Part shown: positions 1-7,709 of the stretch, in pieces | Position numbering within the stretch: position 1 is the stretch's first letter | Layout of the letters: the number at the start of each line of letters is the position of its first letter | From: an uncultured Alphaproteobacteria bacterium | Lineage (GTDB): Bacteria; Pseudomonadota; Alphaproteobacteria; Rhizobiales; Hyphomicrobiaceae | DNA: 12,267 nucleotides | Direction: 5' to 3' | Assembly: GCA_937950105.1 (NCBI GenBank) | Contig: CALFEM010000588.1 | Location: forward strand, 1 to 12,267 | Made by a program: the position numbers and the translations under genes | The notes under the pieces: model-generated | What the model saw: only the letters and a program-made list of their open reading frames with translations | Told to the model about the DNA's origin: nothing | Database searches by the model: none

Positions 1-870
<870 letters not shown>

Positions 871-889
871 CGGCGAGCCGGCGGGAACC

Positions 890-1261
890 CTACTCCGCCG
901 TTGTCGCCTGTCCGCCCTGCTCCTGCGCCGTAATCGTCACACTGGACCTGGCCGCCTGATCCGCCGCGAGATGGATGGCCGCAAGCGCGGCATCACGACG
1001 TGACGGATCCGGCGCATCGTCAGGTGCCCGGCTCGGCTCGACGACATCGCCGGCGAGCAGGATTGCCTCGGGGAACGGCGGCGTCTCCGGCATCCTGCGG
1101 CGCACGGGGGCCACCACCGGCCCGCGCTGACTGACTTGAATTGCGGATGCGCCAACGGGCACCGCGCTGACGAGGGGTGACGGCGAACGGCGGCCGTCGG
1201 CCGTGACGGCGGCCAATGCCAGCAGCAGTACGGACGCGACAATCGCATAACGGCGGCGCAC
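890..1261 (-). CDS. Hypothetical small exported or membrane-anchored protein
   Basis: I do not recognise this protein. Read from the GTG at 1261 it has 123 residues. It begins with the charged stretch MRRR and then a hydrophobic segment of about 17 residues (YAIVASVLLLALAAVTA), which fits a signal peptide or a single membrane anchor. The rest is Pro/Ala/Arg-rich and probably disordered, with a more regular Ala-rich end (residues about 90-105). The GTG start is preferred because GCGAGG lies about six bases upstream and because it puts the hydrophobic segment at the N terminus. The frame extends upstream to an ATG at 1369 (159 aa), but that gives an odd Cys/Pro-rich leader without a clear ribosome-binding site. 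It points against the flanking genes and ends 19 bases from the phosphatase stop. Base composition resembles the neighbours. It could be lineage-specific. Confidence 0.5.
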   Translation of the reverse strand: MRRRYAIVASVLLLALAAVTADGRRSPSPLVSAVPVGASAIQVSQRGPVVAPVRRRMPETPPFPEAILLAGDVVEPSRAPDDAPDPSRRDAALAAIHLAADQAARSSVTITAQEQGGQATTAE

Positions 1262-1426
1262 GCCGACCTCGCCTGGTTTCCGCCCCGCGCAGCCCCATCC
1301 CGCAGGGAAAATGATGATGCCGGAAAGTGGCGGACGATCGGCGCCACGGCAATCGCAAGGCGCATTCATGCTTACCGGGCACGGAGCGATACCGCGACGG
1401 CGCTGCTTTGGCGGCGCATGTCAGCT

Positions 1427-1465
1427 GGCAAAAAGAAAGAGCCGGGTTAGCGGCCCCCGGCTCTT
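1427..1465 (-). terminator. Rho-independent terminator, minus strand
   Basis: The arms AAGAGCCGGG (1437-1446) and CCCGGCTCTT (1456-1465) form a perfect 10-bp, GC-rich stem with a 9-base loop. Read on the minus strand the stem is followed by TCTTTTTG, a good U-tract; on the plus strand the tail is CCTTGG, which is poor. It therefore ends a transcript that starts to its right on the minus strand. No established gene lies there, since the next gene to the right, aroC, is on the plus strand. Confidence 0.75.
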
Positions 1466-1501
1466 CCTTGGTGCAAGTGAGGACGGCTCGAGACCGGTTG
1501 C

Positions 1502-1564
1502 TCAGACCGTTCGAGAGCGACCCTTGAGGACGCCGACGCAACTGGAACCGGCCCCTATGACCAC
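1502..1564 (-). CDS. Possible 20-residue small ORF ahead of the terminator
   Basis: This short frame starts at GTG (1564) and ends at TGA (1502-1504). It would encode a 20-residue peptide that begins MVIGAGSSC and ends GRSRTV. It lies 37 bases before the stem of the minus-strand terminator, which is where a small gene or a leader peptide would sit. There is no clear ribosome-binding sequence in front of the GTG, and the frame is closed by a TGA about 23 codons further upstream. The peptide could equally be a chance reading frame inside a noncoding RNA. Function unknown. Confidence 0.2.
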   Translation of the reverse strand: MVIGAGSSCVGVLKGRSRTV

Positions 1565-1836
1565 GGCTGTGGCGCGTGCGTTTTGGCTAGTGCTACGCGC
1601 AAGGCAGCTACGTCCGCGAGTGTGGCGTGCCGATCAAAACACGGGAAGTCTCGCGAGCGAATCACAGTGGGGCTAGGGAGAGATAATCCGGACCGGAGCC
1701 CATGTCATCCGGCACGCGCACGAAACCTCGCTTGCGGTGGCCGGTACGCCCGCCTAAGAGTGATCCAGACCACACGCCGCGCCGCCCCGCGCGTATTTGG
1801 CGCATCCTGCGCCGCCCGAGCCCGGCAACGACTTGC

Positions 1837-2946
1837 ATGTCACACAACAGTTTCGGCCATCTTTTCCGCATCACCACCTTCGGTGAGAGCCATGGACCAG
1901 CCATCGGCTGCGTCGTCGATGGCTGCCCGCCCGGCATCCCGCTCGAGGCCGCCGACATCCAGCACGACCTCGACCGCAGGAAGCCCGGCGGCTCGCGCTT
2001 CGTTACGCAAAGGAAGGAATCCGACACGGTCGAGATTCTCTCCGGCGTGTTTCCCGATGCGAGCGGCCGGCAAGTGACCACCGGCACGCCGGTCGCACTG
2101 CTCATTCGCAACGAGGACCAGCGCTCGAAGGACTACGGGGACATCAAGGACAAGTTCCGCCCCGGTCACGCCGACTTCACCTACATCGCCAAGTACGGTA
2201 TTCGCGACTATCGCGGTGGCGGCCGCTCCTCGGCGCGCGAAACCGCGTCGCGCGTCGCCGCCGGCGCAATTGCGCGCAAGGTGCTCGCCAGTCTCCCGGG
2301 CCGCGGCATTTCCATCCGCGGCGCGCTGGTGCAGATGGGCCCGCACAAGGTCGATCGAACGCGGTGGGACTGGGATGCCGTCTCCGCCAATCCATTCTTC
2401 TGCCCCGATCCCGAGACGGCGCACGCCTGGGAGGCCTATCTCGACGGCATCCGCAAGTCCGGCTCCTCCATCGGCGCCATCGTCGAGGTGGTGGCCGAGG
2501 GCGTGCCGACCGGCTGGGGTGCGCCGATCTACGGCAAGCTCGACCAGGACATCGCCTCGGCGATGATGAGCATCAACGCCGTGAAGGCGGTCGAGATCGG
2601 CGCCGGCATGGCCGCCGCGGAACTGTCGGGGGAAGAAAACGCCGACGAGATCCGCACCGGCCCCGACGGCCGCCCGCTGTTTCTCTCCAACCATGCCGGC
2701 GGCATCCTCGGCGGCATCTCGACCGGGCAGGCGGTCGTGTGCCGCTTTGCCATCAAGCCGACCTCGTCGATCCTGACGCCGCGCCGGACCATCGACGAAG
2801 CCGGGCACGAGGTCGACATCGCCACGCGCGGCCGCCACGATCCGTGCGTCGGCATTCGCGCTGTTCCGGTCGGCGAAGCCATGATGGCGATCGTGCTCGC
2901 CGATCACATGCTGCGCCATCGCGCGCAGATCGGCGCACGCGCGTGA
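1837..2946 (+). CDS. aroC: Chorismate synthase
   Basis: AroC converts 5-enolpyruvylshikimate 3-phosphate to chorismate, the last step of the shikimate pathway and the branch point for aromatic amino acids, folate and quinones. It is a cytoplasmic tetramer that needs reduced FMN. The 369-residue product has the three family signatures: [18 protein letters not shown] (from Gly16, with catalytic His19), [14 protein letters not shown] (Arg126 onwards) and [17 protein letters not shown] (Arg333 onwards). Length is normal. The ATG at 1837 gives the usual [21 protein letters not shown] terminus; an in-frame ATG at 1702 has a GGAG upstream but would add 45 unlike residues and was rejected. No strong ribosome-binding site precedes 1837. 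The stop overlaps the next start by four bases (GTGA), so the lipid kinase gene is probably translated from the same mRNA. Confidence 0.97.
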   Translation: MSHNSFGHLFRITTFGESHGPAIGCVVDGCPPGIPLEAADIQHDLDRRKPGGSRFVTQRKESDTVEILSGVFPDASGRQVTTGTPVALLIRNEDQRSKDYGDIKDKFRPGHADFTYIAKYGIRDYRGGGRSSARETASRVAAGAIARKVLASLPGRGISIRGALVQMGPHKVDRTRWDWDAVSANPFFCPDPETAHAWEAYLDGIRKSGSSIGAIVEVVAEGVPTGWGAPIYGKLDQDIASAMMSINAVKAVEIGAGMAAAELSGEENADEIRTGPDGRPLFLSNHAGGILGGISTGQAVVCRFAIKPTSSILTPRRTIDEAGHEVDIATRGRHDPCVGIRAVPVGEAMMAIVLADHMLRHRAQIGARA

Positions 2947-3887
2947 GCGGCGCCAGCGGCGATCTGTGCGGAGTGGCGGTCGCCGCCGGGGCTCCGCGCA
3001 GCCGCTTCCTCATCATCCGCAACCGGCGCGCCGGCACCGACAACCGCCGCCTCGTCGCCGCCGTCGTCGATGCGCTCGACGCGCGCGGTGCCAGCGCCGC
3101 CGTCATCGAGACCGAGCGGATCGAGGACCTGGACGGTGCCATCCGCGCCAACGACGGTATCGACGCCGTGGTCGCGGCCGGTGGCGACGGCACGCTCAGG
3201 GCCCTGGCGCGGGCTGCGATCTCGGCCCGCCTCGACAAGCCGCTCGGATTGCTGCCGGTCGGCACCGGCAACGTCATGGCCGCCGAACTCGGCCTGTCGC
3301 GCAAACCCGCCGCGCTGGCCGACACCCTCATGCACGGCGCCACCCTCGAGGTCCGCGTCGCCAGCGCCGACGGTGATCCGTTCCTCGCCATGTGCGGCGC
3401 CGGCTTCGACGGCGCCATCGTTCACCGGCTATCGCAGCGCCTGAAGCAGCGCATCGGCCGCGCCGCCTACGTCGGCCCGACCATCGCCGCGTTGAAGCAG
3501 CGCCCCGAACTGTTCGACGTCGAGGTCGACGGCCAGCCACACCGCGCGAGCTGGATGGTCGCCGCCAACGCCCGCCACTACGGCGGCACGTTCGTCATCG
3601 CGCCCGGGGCGGATCTGGCGAAGGGCGAGCTACAAGCGGTATTGATGAAGGCGACGACCCTGCCGCAGCGCATCGCCGAGCTGCTGGCCATCGCGCTCGG
3701 TCGCACCGATCGCTGCGCGACCATCACGACCATCCCTTGCCGCAGCATCCGCGTCCAAGCCGGCGCACCGGTCGCCATCGAGATCGACGGCGATGATGCC
3801 GGGGCCGTACTCCACCTCGAGATCCGGGCCGACGTGGCGCGTGTCGCGCTCATCGGCAACGCCGCGCGGCCGCCACTCGCGCGCTGA
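2943..3887 (+). CDS. Diacylglycerol kinase family (YegS-like) lipid kinase
   Basis: This is a predicted cytoplasmic or peripheral-membrane lipid kinase of the DAGK catalytic-domain family, which phosphorylates a lipid hydroxyl with ATP; the lipid cannot be told from sequence. The 314-residue product begins with the family's first strand [11 protein letters not shown], then [13 protein letters not shown] (nucleotide-binding GGDGT at residues 80-84), then [18 protein letters not shown] (GTGN at 107-110). The C-terminal beta-sandwich carries IEIDGD (Glu280-Asp284), matching the family's conserved IDGE/D motif near the end. The GTG start at 2943 overlaps the aroC stop; the frame is open further upstream, but that stretch is a shadow of aroC. 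The lack of an obvious ribosome-binding site fits translational coupling. It shares no pathway with aroC, so the pairing looks positional. BmrU-like and sphingosine-kinase-like proteins have the same fold. Confidence 0.88.
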   Translation: MSGASGDLCGVAVAAGAPRSRFLIIRNRRAGTDNRRLVAAVVDALDARGASAAVIETERIEDLDGAIRANDGIDAVVAAGGDGTLRALARAAISARLDKPLGLLPVGTGNVMAAELGLSRKPAALADTLMHGATLEVRVASADGDPFLAMCGAGFDGAIVHRLSQRLKQRIGRAAYVGPTIAALKQRPELFDVEVDGQPHRASWMVAANARHYGGTFVIAPGADLAKGELQAVLMKATTLPQRIAELLAIALGRTDRCATITTIPCRSIRVQAGAPVAIEIDGDDAGAVLHLEIRADVARVALIGNAARPPLAR

Positions 3888-3923
3888 AGAAACGGCCCAA
3901 AGTCTTCCCGTCGAGCAAACAGA

Positions 3924-3953
3924 AAAGCCGGAGCACAGGGGCTCCGGCTTTCT
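3924..3953. terminator. Bidirectional rho-independent terminator
   Basis: AAAGCCGGAGC (3924-3934) and GCTCCGGCTTT (3941-3951) form a perfect 11-bp stem with a 6-base loop. The plus-strand tail is TTTCTC and the minus-strand tail is TTTTCTGTTT. It lies between two convergent genes, the lipid kinase (ends 3887) and the porin (ends 4048), and can serve both, better on the minus strand. Confidence 0.85.
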
Positions 3954-4047
3954 CGATCCGATTGGGGGTCGGACCAAGCGCGATGATCGGGATCGCGCTG
4001 GATGTCGCGAGGCAGCGGGCAGGGCTCACGCGCCCTACCCGTCGTCA

Positions 4048-4851
4048 TCAGGGCAGCGTGACCTTCGCCGAGAACACGAAGCGCTCGTCGCACAGCGAGG
4101 AAACGCCGCAGAAGTCGCCCGGGCCACCGTTCGAATCCCAGTAGCGGAAGTCGAGCGTGAACTTGTCGATGGCGAGCGCGAGGCCGGCATTCCAGTAGGT
4201 GTAGTCGAGCGTGTCGAAGGCGGAGTCGAGGAACTGCGTCGTACCGATCAAGGCCGAGATGGTCGGCGTGACCGGGCCGATGGCAGCGAACGTATAGCCG
4301 GCGGTACCCTCGAGGGTCAGCGTGTTGCCCGTCTCGAGCGTGTAGTCCGGCGACCAGAACATGGTGCCGCCGAGCGAGAAGTTGTTCCAGGTGCCGCTGA
4401 CGCCACCCTTCAGCTCGACGTAGTCGAACTCGACGCCCGGATCGTTGGCGCCCGGATAGGCGTAGTAGATGACGCCGAGGTCGAACGTGAGCGGACCCCA
4501 GGTCGGCTTGATGCCGGCATAGAGATCGACCTCGACGTCGACGAGGTTGCCGCCGAAGTCGACGCCGGAAGCCCACACGCCCGCGTAGAACATGCCGCAG
4601 GTCGCATCGACACCGCCCTGAGCCGTCGGGTCTTCGAGGGTCTGGGTGATGCCACGGAAGACATAGTCGGACGTGCCGCCGATGTTCATCGAGAACGAGC
4701 AGCGGCGCGGCTCCTCGGCCGGAGCGTCCTTGACGGAGCCGCCGTCGCGGCGGCCGAACAGGTCACCGGCCGATGCCGGAGCGGCGACGGACACCAGCGC
4801 GGTTGCGGCCAGCGCAGCCGAGCAGAGAAGCGACTTCGTGAAGTTTGCCAT
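4048..4851 (-). CDS. TorF family putative porin (Gcw_chp-type outer-membrane protein)
   Basis: This is a predicted outer-membrane beta-barrel protein of 267 residues. The N terminus (MANFTKSLLCSAALAATALV...ASA) is a classical signal peptide with likely cleavage after Ala28. After a short Arg/Asp/Pro linker, the conserved CSFSMNIGGTSDYVFRGITQT segment marks the TorF/Gcw_chp family: 'SDYVFRGIT' followed by the 'GVWASGVDFGG' strand. Alternating aromatic/polar strands, such as LDVGVIYYAYPG-like and FTLDFRYWDSNGG segments, follow to the end. Four cysteines remain after cleavage (51, 85, 248, 254), which could form two disulfides. The ATG at 4851 is chosen for the signal peptide and a GGGGG stretch about 11 bases upstream; the frame runs on upstream to 5070 without adding family sequence. 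What the porin transports is not known. It is transcribed alone and ends at the shared terminator. Confidence 0.88.
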   Translation of the reverse strand: MANFTKSLLCSAALAATALVSVAAPASAGDLFGRRDGGSVKDAPAEEPRRCSFSMNIGGTSDYVFRGITQTLEDPTAQGGVDATCGMFYAGVWASGVDFGGNLVDVEVDLYAGIKPTWGPLTFDLGVIYYAYPGANDPGVEFDYVELKGGVSGTWNNFSLGGTMFWSPDYTLETGNTLTLEGTAGYTFAAIGPVTPTISALIGTTQFLDSAFDTLDYTYWNAGLALAIDKFTLDFRYWDSNGGPGDFCGVSSLCDERFVFSAKVTLP

Positions 4852-5325
4852 GATCGTTGAAACCCCCAAATTTGGCCGCTCCCCCCACACAGAGGCCCGG
4901 CAATTCCGTGAGCCGCCATCTCCCGACCGCGCCTCGCTGACCCTAACGAAACTGCAATTGCGGCTTTGCAACAAGCGAATTGAGGCCGCATTCAAAGGCT
5001 TGCCAAGCAGCTGTAGCAGTCGCGCAACGATTGCTTTGTTTTGACCAAGAGCGCACCAAGTGCTGCCCAAATCCGCGCCACGACGAACGTCGAGTTTGCT
5101 GAAAAAGTCAGCGGTTTGACTCGCAAACAGGCAGATCGATCCGTTAACAACTGGTTACTTCAAGCCGGTGATCGGCCCGAGCACGACTCGACGTTCGCGC
5201 CCAGACGTTCCCGATTTGCGACCGGACGAATTCTCAGCCCTCGTCTGCCTGGTGGGATTGTGCTAACGGCCGCAAGATCCTTGGCCCATCGCCCTGCGGG
5301 CTTTTCCGAGAACCGACGAAGGCGC
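4852..5325. other. Divergent intergenic region between porin and SDR genes
   Basis: These 474 bases separate two divergent genes and are richer in A and T than the flanking genes. They must hold both promoters. A TTGACT (5116-5121) could be a -35 box for the plus strand, but no good -10 box follows at the usual spacing. A CtrA-like site lies at 5144-5158. Just before the SDR start there is a small hairpin, GCCC-TGC-GGGC followed by TTTT (5291-5305), too short to call a terminator. No RNA family was recognised. Confidence 0.5.
5144..5158 (+). promoter_or_regulatory. Possible CtrA-like binding site (TTAA-N7-TTAC)
   Basis: TTAACAACTGGTTAC differs by one base from the CtrA consensus TTAA-N7-TTAA of alphaproteobacteria. 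It lies 168 bases before the SDR start and 293 bases from the porin start, so it could belong to either gene. CtrA is a cell-cycle response regulator. Binding is inferred from the motif only. Confidence 0.3.
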
Positions 5326-6087
5326 ATGAGCAAGACAGCTTCCCGCGACCCCTCCGCCACGTCCCGCCCGCGCACGGTGCTCATCACCGGGGCGGCGCGG
5401 CGTATCGGCCGGGCCATCGCCCTCGACATGGGCCGGCGCGGCTGGCAGGTCGCGGTCCACTATCGCGGCTCCCGCGACGCGGCCGAGGAGCTCGCGACCG
5501 AGTTGCGCGATGCGGGCGGTGTCGCCGAGACCTTCGCCGCCGACCTCGCCAGGGCCGACGATGTCGATGCGCTGATCCCGGCGATCGTGAAGCGGCTCGG
5601 TGCCCCCTGCTGCCTCGTCAACAACGCGTCCGAGTTTCAGCTCGATACGCTGCAGACGCTGACCCGCGACAGCTGGCACCTGCACCTCGACACCAATCTC
5701 AAGACGCCGGTGTTCCTCGCACAGGCTCTCGCCGCGCATCTGGCGCCCGGCTGCGAGGGCAACATCATCAACATCATCGACCAGCGCGTCTGGAACCTGA
5801 AGCCGGACTTCTTCTCCTACACGATCTCGAAGGCAGGACTCTGGACGGCCACCCGCATGCTGGCGCAGGCGCTTGCACCACGCATCCGCGTCAACGCCAT
5901 CGGTCCGGGCCCGGTCCTCAAGAGCATCCACCAGACGGATGCCGAATTCGCCGCCGAAGCGCAATCGACGCTGATGCAGCGCGGCGTCAGCACCGACGAG
6001 ATCGCGCAGGCGGTGCGCTTCATCCTCGAGGCACCGGCAATGACCGGGCAGATGATCGTGCTCGACGGCGGCCAGCACCTGACCTGA
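5326..6087 (+). CDS. SDR family oxidoreductase, pteridine reductase / FolM-like
   Basis: This 253-residue enzyme is a NADPH-type short-chain dehydrogenase, probably reducing a pteridine such as dihydromonapterin or dihydrofolate in the cytoplasm. It has the Rossmann motif TGAARRIG (residues 21-28), which fits the TGxxxRxG form of pteridine reductases, then LVNNASEF, then IIDQRVW...YTISKAGL with Tyr165 and Lys169. Thirteen residues before the Tyr, where most SDRs have the catalytic Ser, there is Asp152; an Asp-Tyr-Lys triad is the hallmark of PTR1 and FolM. The C-terminal part has RVNAIGPGPVL and ends MIVLDGGQHLT. The ATG at 5326 is chosen because GAAGG lies just upstream and because it gives a normal SDR length; the frame is open to 5041 without homologous-looking sequence. 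No other folate gene is adjacent, so the substrate is inferred from the active site only. Confidence 0.88.
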   Translation: MSKTASRDPSATSRPRTVLITGAARRIGRAIALDMGRRGWQVAVHYRGSRDAAEELATELRDAGGVAETFAADLARADDVDALIPAIVKRLGAPCCLVNNASEFQLDTLQTLTRDSWHLHLDTNLKTPVFLAQALAAHLAPGCEGNIINIIDQRVWNLKPDFFSYTISKAGLWTATRMLAQALAPRIRVNAIGPGPVLKSIHQTDAEFAAEAQSTLMQRGVSTDEIAQAVRFILEAPAMTGQMIVLDGGQHLT

Positions 6088-6252
6088 GCGGCAACCTCAC
6101 GCCGACCCCTCACATCGACGAAGGGATGAGGCTCGGCGCGCGATTGCGCGCGACTTCGCCGTCCAAACCGCATTCGACACAATTTCACCGCAACCGGCCC
6201 GCACTCGCGCCCCAAAGCTCCGCATGATGGGAGGCTGGCACGGGGGTGCCGC

Positions 6253-6282
6253 TTAACCGAGCGTTACCGTTAATCGTTTAAC
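6253..6282 (+). promoter_or_regulatory. Possible CtrA-like site plus TTAA inverted repeat
   Basis: TTAACCGAGCGTTAC (6253-6267) matches TTAA-N7-TTAA with one mismatch. It is followed by GTTAA-TCGT-TTAAC (6269-6282), a perfect 5-bp inverted repeat. The block lies 61 to 90 bases before the first glucosaminidase gene, a normal place for an operator or promoter. TTAA is rare in this GC-rich window, so the cluster is notable. Regulation by CtrA is an inference. Confidence 0.35.
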
Positions 6283-6342
6283 GATCAGCAACGTTTGTCT
6301 GGCGCTTCCCACCGGTGCCGGCGGCGGTTGATGGGTGATATC

Positions 6343-7599
6343 ATGACGTTTTGCGTACGCTTTCTTGCCGTCTCTGCAATCGCGCTGGCTTGCGCCACCT
6401 CGGCTTCGGCGGCCGACCTTCCGGCGATCAAATCCGGCGGGGCCAACAAGGTTCCCGCCTGCGCCACACCCGGCCGGTTGATGGCCTTCGCGCAGTCACG
6501 CAACGGGGGACTTGCCGACAAGTTCGACGGCGTTGCGACCGAATACATGCGCCACGGCGAAGCGCTCGGCCTTCGCTGGGACTACGCCTTCTTCCAGATG
6601 ATGGTCGAGACCGCGAACCTCAAGTTCATCGGCGACGTCAATGCGAAGCAGAACAACTTCGCCGGCCTCGGTGCCACTGGCGGCGGCGAGCCGGGCGAAA
6701 GCTTCAAGACCGTATCCGAGGGCGTCAAGGCGCACCTCCAGCACGTCCTCATGTACACCGGCGAGACGGTCGAAGATCCGGTCGCCGAGCGCACCCGCAA
6801 GGTGCAGGAGTGGGGCGTTCTCAAGAGCTTCCAGAAGGGCATCAAAGGTGCGATGACCTACGCGCATCTGACGCGCCAGTGGTCGCCCAAGGATCGCGGC
6901 TACTCGAAGGACATCGCCTCGGTCGCCGACAGCTTCTACGGCAAGTTCTGCAACGGCACAGATCCGCGTCCCGAGCTGGTGGCCGCAGCACGCGGCAAGA
7001 GCGGCGTGACCATCGACACCGCCGCCGCGATCGCGAAGGACAAGCCGGGCAAGGGCAAGGACGCGGCCAGGCGCGCGGTCGCCGAAGCCCGCGAAACTGG
7101 CGACAGCGAACGCAAGGGCCTTGGCGCAGCGTCGCTCGCCGCAACCGAGCCCGACGCCTCCAACGCCGCTGCCAGTGCCGCTCCCGCCGCCGCACCGGCC
7201 ACCTACACGCTGCTCAACTCGAACGACTCCGCACCTGCCGACACGAAGCCGGCAGCCACCGCCAAGGCAACGGGCGGCGAAATCAAGACCGCCGCCGCCG
7301 CGGGCGCCGCAGCCCAGTCCGGCGCCGTGATGAACGACGCCGGCGACGTGGCCGCGAGCAAGGCGAAGGGCGCCTGCCGGGTCTGGCAGGCGAGCTACGG
7401 CGGCGAGAAGGCCGTCATCATCAAGGTGGTCGCCGAAGGCCAGACCAACTTCACCGTGCTCGACGTCAACGAAGGGCGCGAGCAGCGCGAGGTCGCCGCC
7501 TACATCGCCGCCTATGCACAGGACGGCTCCTCGGTCGGCGAGTACGCGAGCCCGACCAAGGCGCTCGCCAAGGCTTTCGAAATGTGCCCGGAAGGCTGA
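6343..7599 (+). CDS. Secreted glucosaminidase-like cell-wall protein (first of a tandem pair)
   Basis: This is a predicted exported peptidoglycan hydrolase of 418 residues resembling the glucosaminidase (GH73-type) fold. It has a signal peptide (MTFCVRFLAVSAIALACATSASA, cleavage near residue 23). The catalytic-type core runs from about 40 to 205: LRWDYAFFQMMVETANL with candidate acid Glu89, then KQNNFAGLGATGGGEPGESF and GVKAHLQHVLMYTGE. Cys40 and Cys203 bracket the core and are both kept in the next gene, which suggests a disulfide. An Ala-rich, low-complexity linker (about 220-340) leads to a compact C-terminal domain (345-418: CRVWQASYGGEKAVIIKVV... to EMCPEG), whose Cys345 and Cys415 could also pair. 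The ATG at 6343 is chosen for the signal peptide and the GGGTGA just upstream; ATG at 6331 and the open frame to 6295 are alternatives. Activity on peptidoglycan is inferred from family and export. Confidence 0.82.
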   Translation: MTFCVRFLAVSAIALACATSASAADLPAIKSGGANKVPACATPGRLMAFAQSRNGGLADKFDGVATEYMRHGEALGLRWDYAFFQMMVETANLKFIGDVNAKQNNFAGLGATGGGEPGESFKTVSEGVKAHLQHVLMYTGETVEDPVAERTRKVQEWGVLKSFQKGIKGAMTYAHLTRQWSPKDRGYSKDIASVADSFYGKFCNGTDPRPELVAAARGKSGVTIDTAAAIAKDKPGKGKDAARRAVAEARETGDSERKGLGAASLAATEPDASNAAASAAPAAAPATYTLLNSNDSAPADTKPAATAKATGGEIKTAAAAGAAAQSGAVMNDAGDVAASKAKGACRVWQASYGGEKAVIIKVVAEGQTNFTVLDVNEGREQREVAAYIAAYAQDGSSVGEYASPTKALAKAFEMCPEG

Positions 7600-7709
7600 A
7601 ACCTGCAAGACCGCGCGGCGCCCGCCGTGGCGCTGCGAAACCTTGGTGGCCTGTGCTTCGGGGGAGGCAAGGCCGCTGCTGATCGAACCCGCAGCAAAGG
7701 CGAAGCGCG

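Larger units (their letters stand above)
1262..1836. other. Noncoding stretch upstream of aroC
   Basis: These 575 bases hold no convincing protein gene. The aroC frame stays open back to an ATG at 1702, but the extra 45 residues are Arg/Pro-rich and unlike chorismate synthase. A strong minus-strand terminator lies at 1427-1465. Just beyond it is an imperfect hairpin (about 1487-1515; CTCGA and ACCGGT pairing with ACCGT and TCGAG with small bulges) and a short inverted repeat CCAC-GGCT-GTGG (1561-1572). A 20-codon open frame lies on the minus strand at 1502-1564. Together these suggest a short minus-strand transcript of unknown identity. The aroC promoter presumably lies at about 1600-1830; no clear -35/-10 pair could be chosen. 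Confidence 0.5.

Noticed and set aside
1702..1836. N-terminal extension of chorismate synthase from the ATG at 1702, which has a GGAG upstream
   Set aside because: The 45 extra residues are Arg/Pro-rich and unlike the family, whose N terminus matches exactly from the ATG at 1837.
1840..2919. Long open frame on the minus strand opposite aroC
   Set aside because: A shadow of aroC caused by high GC; the sense frame has all chorismate synthase signatures.
2364..2942. Upstream open extension of the lipid kinase frame inside aroC
   Set aside because: Arg-rich shadow translation; the kinase homology begins after the GTG at 2943.
5291..5305. GCCC-TGC-GGGC-TTTT as a terminator or attenuator before the SDR gene
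   Set aside because: A 4-bp stem is too short to call; it is only noted in the description of the intergenic region.
6142..6157. CGCGCG-ATTG-CGCGCG hairpin after the SDR gene as a terminator
   Set aside because: The 6-bp stem has no U-tract on either strand and alternating CG is common by chance at this GC content.
6496..7608. Long minus-strand open frame opposite the first glucosaminidase gene
   Set aside because: Gly/Ala/Arg composition typical of antisense frames in GC-rich coding DNA, while the sense frame has a signal peptide and family motifs.
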